The translations under genes and the position numbers were made by a program. Below, one piece after another: positions 61,242-64,000 of a DNA stretch of 64,000 bases. Every line of letters starts with the position of its first letter. Within the stretch, counting starts at the first letter, position 1. The notes below the pieces were generated by a model. The model saw only the letters and a program-made list of their open reading frames with translations. It was not told the origin of the DNA and did no database searches. This stretch comes from Atherix ibis (lineage: Eukaryota; Arthropoda; Insecta; Diptera; Athericidae), in contig OY282610.1 in the NCBI GenBank assembly GCA_958298945.1, positions 52,955,667 to 53,019,666 of the forward strand, given 5' to 3'.

Positions 61242-62128
61242 CTCAAAACCACCAACAAAAATTTATCCAGAAAGAATTTTCTCATTCCAATGAGAATAAT
61301 ATGAATTGGAGAAGCTTTGCCTGAAAGTGCACAATCATACCCCAAACAAACATCTCCAAAAAACCACCATTTTCATAGAGAAAAACAAATTTTAAGAGAA
61401 AGTGGACTCAGTGTAATAATTGTTGCCTCCTATTTTTTGAGAAAACTGGGTGCCTGGTGTAAAAATTGGATTTTCGTGAATATTGTCACAAATTTTCGAA
61501 TTTTTGTGGTTTTTTGCATATCTTTAGGTGGTCAATTTATTTTGCTTTCAGTAAATAAAAAATTTAATTTTAGGCAATTTTTTTTTAATAGTGCTCACAA
61601 AAATTTATTCTGAAAGGATATTCCTTTTTCGATCAGGATAATATGGATCAAGAAGGCTATGTTAAAGTGTATGTAATGAAACCATGAAACAAATTGCCAT
61701 TTTTATCCAAAAAAGCAAACTTTATTTTTAAAAAAATACAGCGAACTTTAGGTATTTTTTTTTAAAACGCCTGGAAAAAATTTTCCTGTAAGGACTTTTT
61801 TAGTCCGATCAGGATAATAAGAATAATTATTAGTTTCACATATGTATGCGCATTAACATCATTAAACAAATTTTCGAAAAAATTTCCTTTTTCATAGAAA
61901 AATAGAAATTTAAAAAAAAATTTAATGATCTTTTGGTAAATTTTTCTCAAAACTCCCACCGAAATTTATCGTGACATGTCATTTTCCTTCCGATCATTAT
62001 ATTAAGAGTCATAGAAGGTTTGCCTGAAAGTGTGCAATGACACCACAAAATAAATTCTAAAAAACCTTAATTTTTATACAAAAAAAACGAATTTTAATAA
62101 AGAAAACAATTAATTTTATGAATTTTTT
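61242..62128 (+). repeat. B block 39 (887 bp)
   Basis: Partner of block 36 at +4677 bp: GGATCAAGAAGGC, TTTGGTAAAT, TTCCGATCATT. Confidence 0.92.
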
Positions 62129-62495
62129 CTCAAAATCACCAACAAAAATTTATCCAGAAAGGATATTCTCATTCCAATCGAAAAAATATGTATTGGAGAA
62201 GCTTTGCCTGAAAGTACGCAATGACACCATAAAAACAATTCTAAAAACCTTAATTTGTATACAAAAAAAAACGAATTTTAAAAAAGAAAACTATAAATTT
62301 TATGAATTTTTTCTCAAAATCACCAACAAAAATTTATCCAGAAAGGATATTCTCATTTCAATCGAGAAAATATGCATTGGAGAAGCTTTGCCTGAAAGTA
62401 CGCAATGACACCATAAAAACAATTCTAAAAACCTTAATTTTTATAGAAAAAAAATGAATTTTAAGAAAGAAAACTATAAATTTTATGAATTTTTT
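62129..62495 (+). repeat. A tract 39: 2 monomers
   Basis: 367 bp. Same marks as tract 36 but one monomer shorter. The second unit has CTCATTTCAATCG. Confidence 0.92.
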
Positions 62496-63383
62496 CTCAA
62501 AACCACCAACAAAAATTTATCCAGAAAGAATTTTCTCATTCCAATGAGAATAATATGAATTGGAGAAGCTTTGCCTGAAAGTGCACAATCATACCCCAAA
62601 CAAACATCTCCAAAAAACCACCATTTTCATAGAGAAAAACAAATTTTAAGAGAAAGTGGACTCAGTGTAATAATTGTTGCCTCCTATTTTTTGAGAAAAC
62701 TGGGTGCCTGGTGTAAAATTTGGATTTTCGTGAATATTGTCACAAATTTTCGAATTTTTGTGGTTTTTTGCATATCTTTAGGTGGTCAATTTATTTTGCT
62801 TTCAGTAAATAAAAAATTTAATTTCAGGCAATTTTTTTTTAATAGTGCTCACAAAAATTTATTCTGAAAGGATATTCCTTTTTCGATCAGGATAATATGG
62901 ATCTAGAAGGCTATGTTAAAGTGTATGTAATGAAACCATGAAACAAATTGCCATTTTTATCCAAAGAAGCAAACTTTATTTTTAAAAAAATACAGCGAAC
63001 TTTAGGTATTTTTTTTTAAAACGCCTGGAAAAAATTTTCCTGTAAGGACTTTTTTAGTCCGATCAGGATAATAAGAATAATTATTAGTTTCACATATGTA
63101 TGCGCATTAACATCATTAAACAAATTTTCGAAAAAATTTCCTTTTTCATAGAAAAATAGAAATTTAAAAAAAAATTTAATGATCTTTTGGCAAATTTTTC
63201 TCAAAACTCCCACCGAAATTTATCGTGACATGTTATTTTCCTTCCAATTATTATATTAAGAGTCATAGAAGGTTTGCCTGAAAGTGTGCAATGACACCAC
63301 AAAATAAATTCTAAAAAACCTTAATTTTTATACAAAAAAAAACGAATTTTAATAAAGAAAACAATTAATTTTATGAATTTTTT
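62496..63383 (+). repeat. B block 40 (888 bp)
   Basis: Partner of block 37 at +4494 bp, with private CCAAAGAAGC in B2 and TTCCAATTATT in B4. Confidence 0.92.
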
Positions 63384-63935
63384 CTCAAAATCACCAACAA
63401 AAATTTATCCAGAAAGGATATTCTCATTCCAATCGAGAAAATATGTACTGGAGAAGCTTTGCCTGAAAGTACGCAATGACACCATAAAAACAATTCTAAA
63501 AACCTTAATTTGTATACAAAAAAAAACGAATTTTAAGAAAGAAAACTATAAATTTTATGAATTTTTTCTCAAAATCACCAACAAAAATTTATCCAGAAAG
63601 GATATTCTCATTCCATTCGAGAAAATATGTATTGGAGAAGCTTTGCCTGAAAGTACGCAATGACACCATAAAAACAATTCCAAAAACCTTAATTTGTATA
63701 CAAAAAAAAAACGAATTTTAAGAAAGAAAACCATAAATTTTATGAATTTTTTCTCAAAATCACCAACAAAAATTTATCCAGAAATGATATTCTCATTCCA
63801 ATCGAGAAAATATGCATTGGAGAAGCTTTGCCTGAAAGTACGCAATGACACCATAAAAACAATTCTAAAAACCTTAATTTTTATACAAAAAAAATGAATT
63901 TTAAGAAAGAAAACCATAAATTTTATGAATTTTTT
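63384..63935 (+). repeat. A tract 40: 3 monomers
   Basis: 552 bp. Partner of tract 37 (CATTCGAG, AATTCCAAAAACC), with one extra A in a poly-A run. Confidence 0.92.
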
Positions 63936-64000
63936 CTCAAAACCACCAACAAAAATTTATCCAGAAAGAATTTTCTCATTCCAATGAGAATAATATGAAT
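63936..64000 (+). repeat. B block 41, first 65 bp of B1
   Basis: Begins CTCAAAACCACC and reaches CCAATGAGAATAATATGAAT at the window edge. The array therefore continues to the right. Confidence 0.93.

Larger units (their letters stand above)
1..64000 (+). repeat. Satellite DNA array with two-component higher-order repeat
   Basis: The whole window is made of one repeat family, head to tail, with no inversion and no foreign insertion seen. Tracts of 183/184-bp A monomers alternate with a nearly fixed 887-bp B block of five diverged monomer-length units. Block boundaries in this annotation use CTCAAAATCACC for the start of an A monomer and CTCAAAACCACC for the start of a B block. Phase is arbitrary. 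Family knowledge: AT-rich monomers near nucleosome length in HORs are typical of centromeric or pericentromeric satellites of animals and plants. The organism and chromosomal location are inferred, not shown. Confidence 0.97.

Noticed and set aside
1..64000. CRISPR array
   Set aside because: Periodic repeats are present, but there are no unique spacers of 25-40 bp between short repeats. The spacing is 183/184 bp and all sequence is repetitive.
1..64000. CENP-B box
   Set aside because: The core needs TTCG followed at a set distance by CGGG. TTCG occurs (TTTTCGATCAGG, TTTTCGTGAAT) but I found no CGGG partner in either the A or B units.
1..64000. Telomeric repeats or rDNA/tRNA fragments
   Set aside because: No tandem TTAGG/TTAGGG-type units and no tRNA- or rRNA-like conserved motifs were seen on either strand.
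1..64000. Similarity to the Drosophila 1.688 satellite (shared phrases such as AAATTTAAA, TTTTGGC, AAATTTTT)
   Set aside because: The shared words are short and AT-rich. The order and the remaining sequence do not match what I remember, so I make no homology claim.

Overview
This window is a single, uninterrupted, head-to-tail satellite DNA array. I see no gene, RNA gene or transposon in it. It is very AT-rich (about 26% GC by hand count of one monomer). It has a roughly nucleosome-sized monomer of 183/184 bp arranged in a higher-order repeat (HOR). That points to constitutive heterochromatin (centromeric, pericentromeric or sex/B-chromosome satellite) of a eukaryote, plausibly an insect. The species is an inference; I do not recognise the satellite by name.

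Layout: two alternating components, always in the same orientation. Component A is a tract of near-identical 183/184-bp monomers, each taken here to start at the motif CTCAAAATCACC. The tract holds 1 to 14 monomers. Component B is a block of almost constant length (887 bp in most copies) beginning CTCAAAACCACC. It contains five monomer-length units: B1 (about 183 bp), Bu (about 169), B2 (about 169), B3 (about 183) and B4 (about 183). B1 and B4 resemble A at their outer halves. B2 and B3 are diverged but still alignable to A. Bu is hardly alignable. There are 40 B blocks (one has lost its last few bases at a junction), a partial 41st at the right edge, and about 150 A monomers. HOR periods run from 1070 bp (one monomer + B) to 3457 bp (14 monomers + B).

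Region by region: 1-23 kb has long A tracts (2 to 14 monomers), with the 14-monomer tract at 9.8-12.4 kb and a 2170-bp HOR duplication at 15.7-19.7 kb. 23-36 kb has short HORs, including a near-identical 1070-bp tandem pair. 36-49 kb has regular 1438/1452-bp HORs and a re-used variant family shared with 31-35 kb. 49-56 kb holds a 2847-bp-offset duplication with a hybrid B block and the only junction with apparent filler sequence. 56-64 kb is largely a segmental duplication at an offset near 4495 bp.

How it works together: nothing here encodes a pathway. The sequence records satellite turnover: unequal exchange changing monomer number, larger duplications copying several HORs, microhomology deletions, slippage, and chimeric monomers that switch identity at the same short site. 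Long open reading frames (up to 340 codons) exist only because the A monomer lacks stops in one frame and is 61 codons long when its poly-A run has 8 rather than 9 bases. I reject them as genes.
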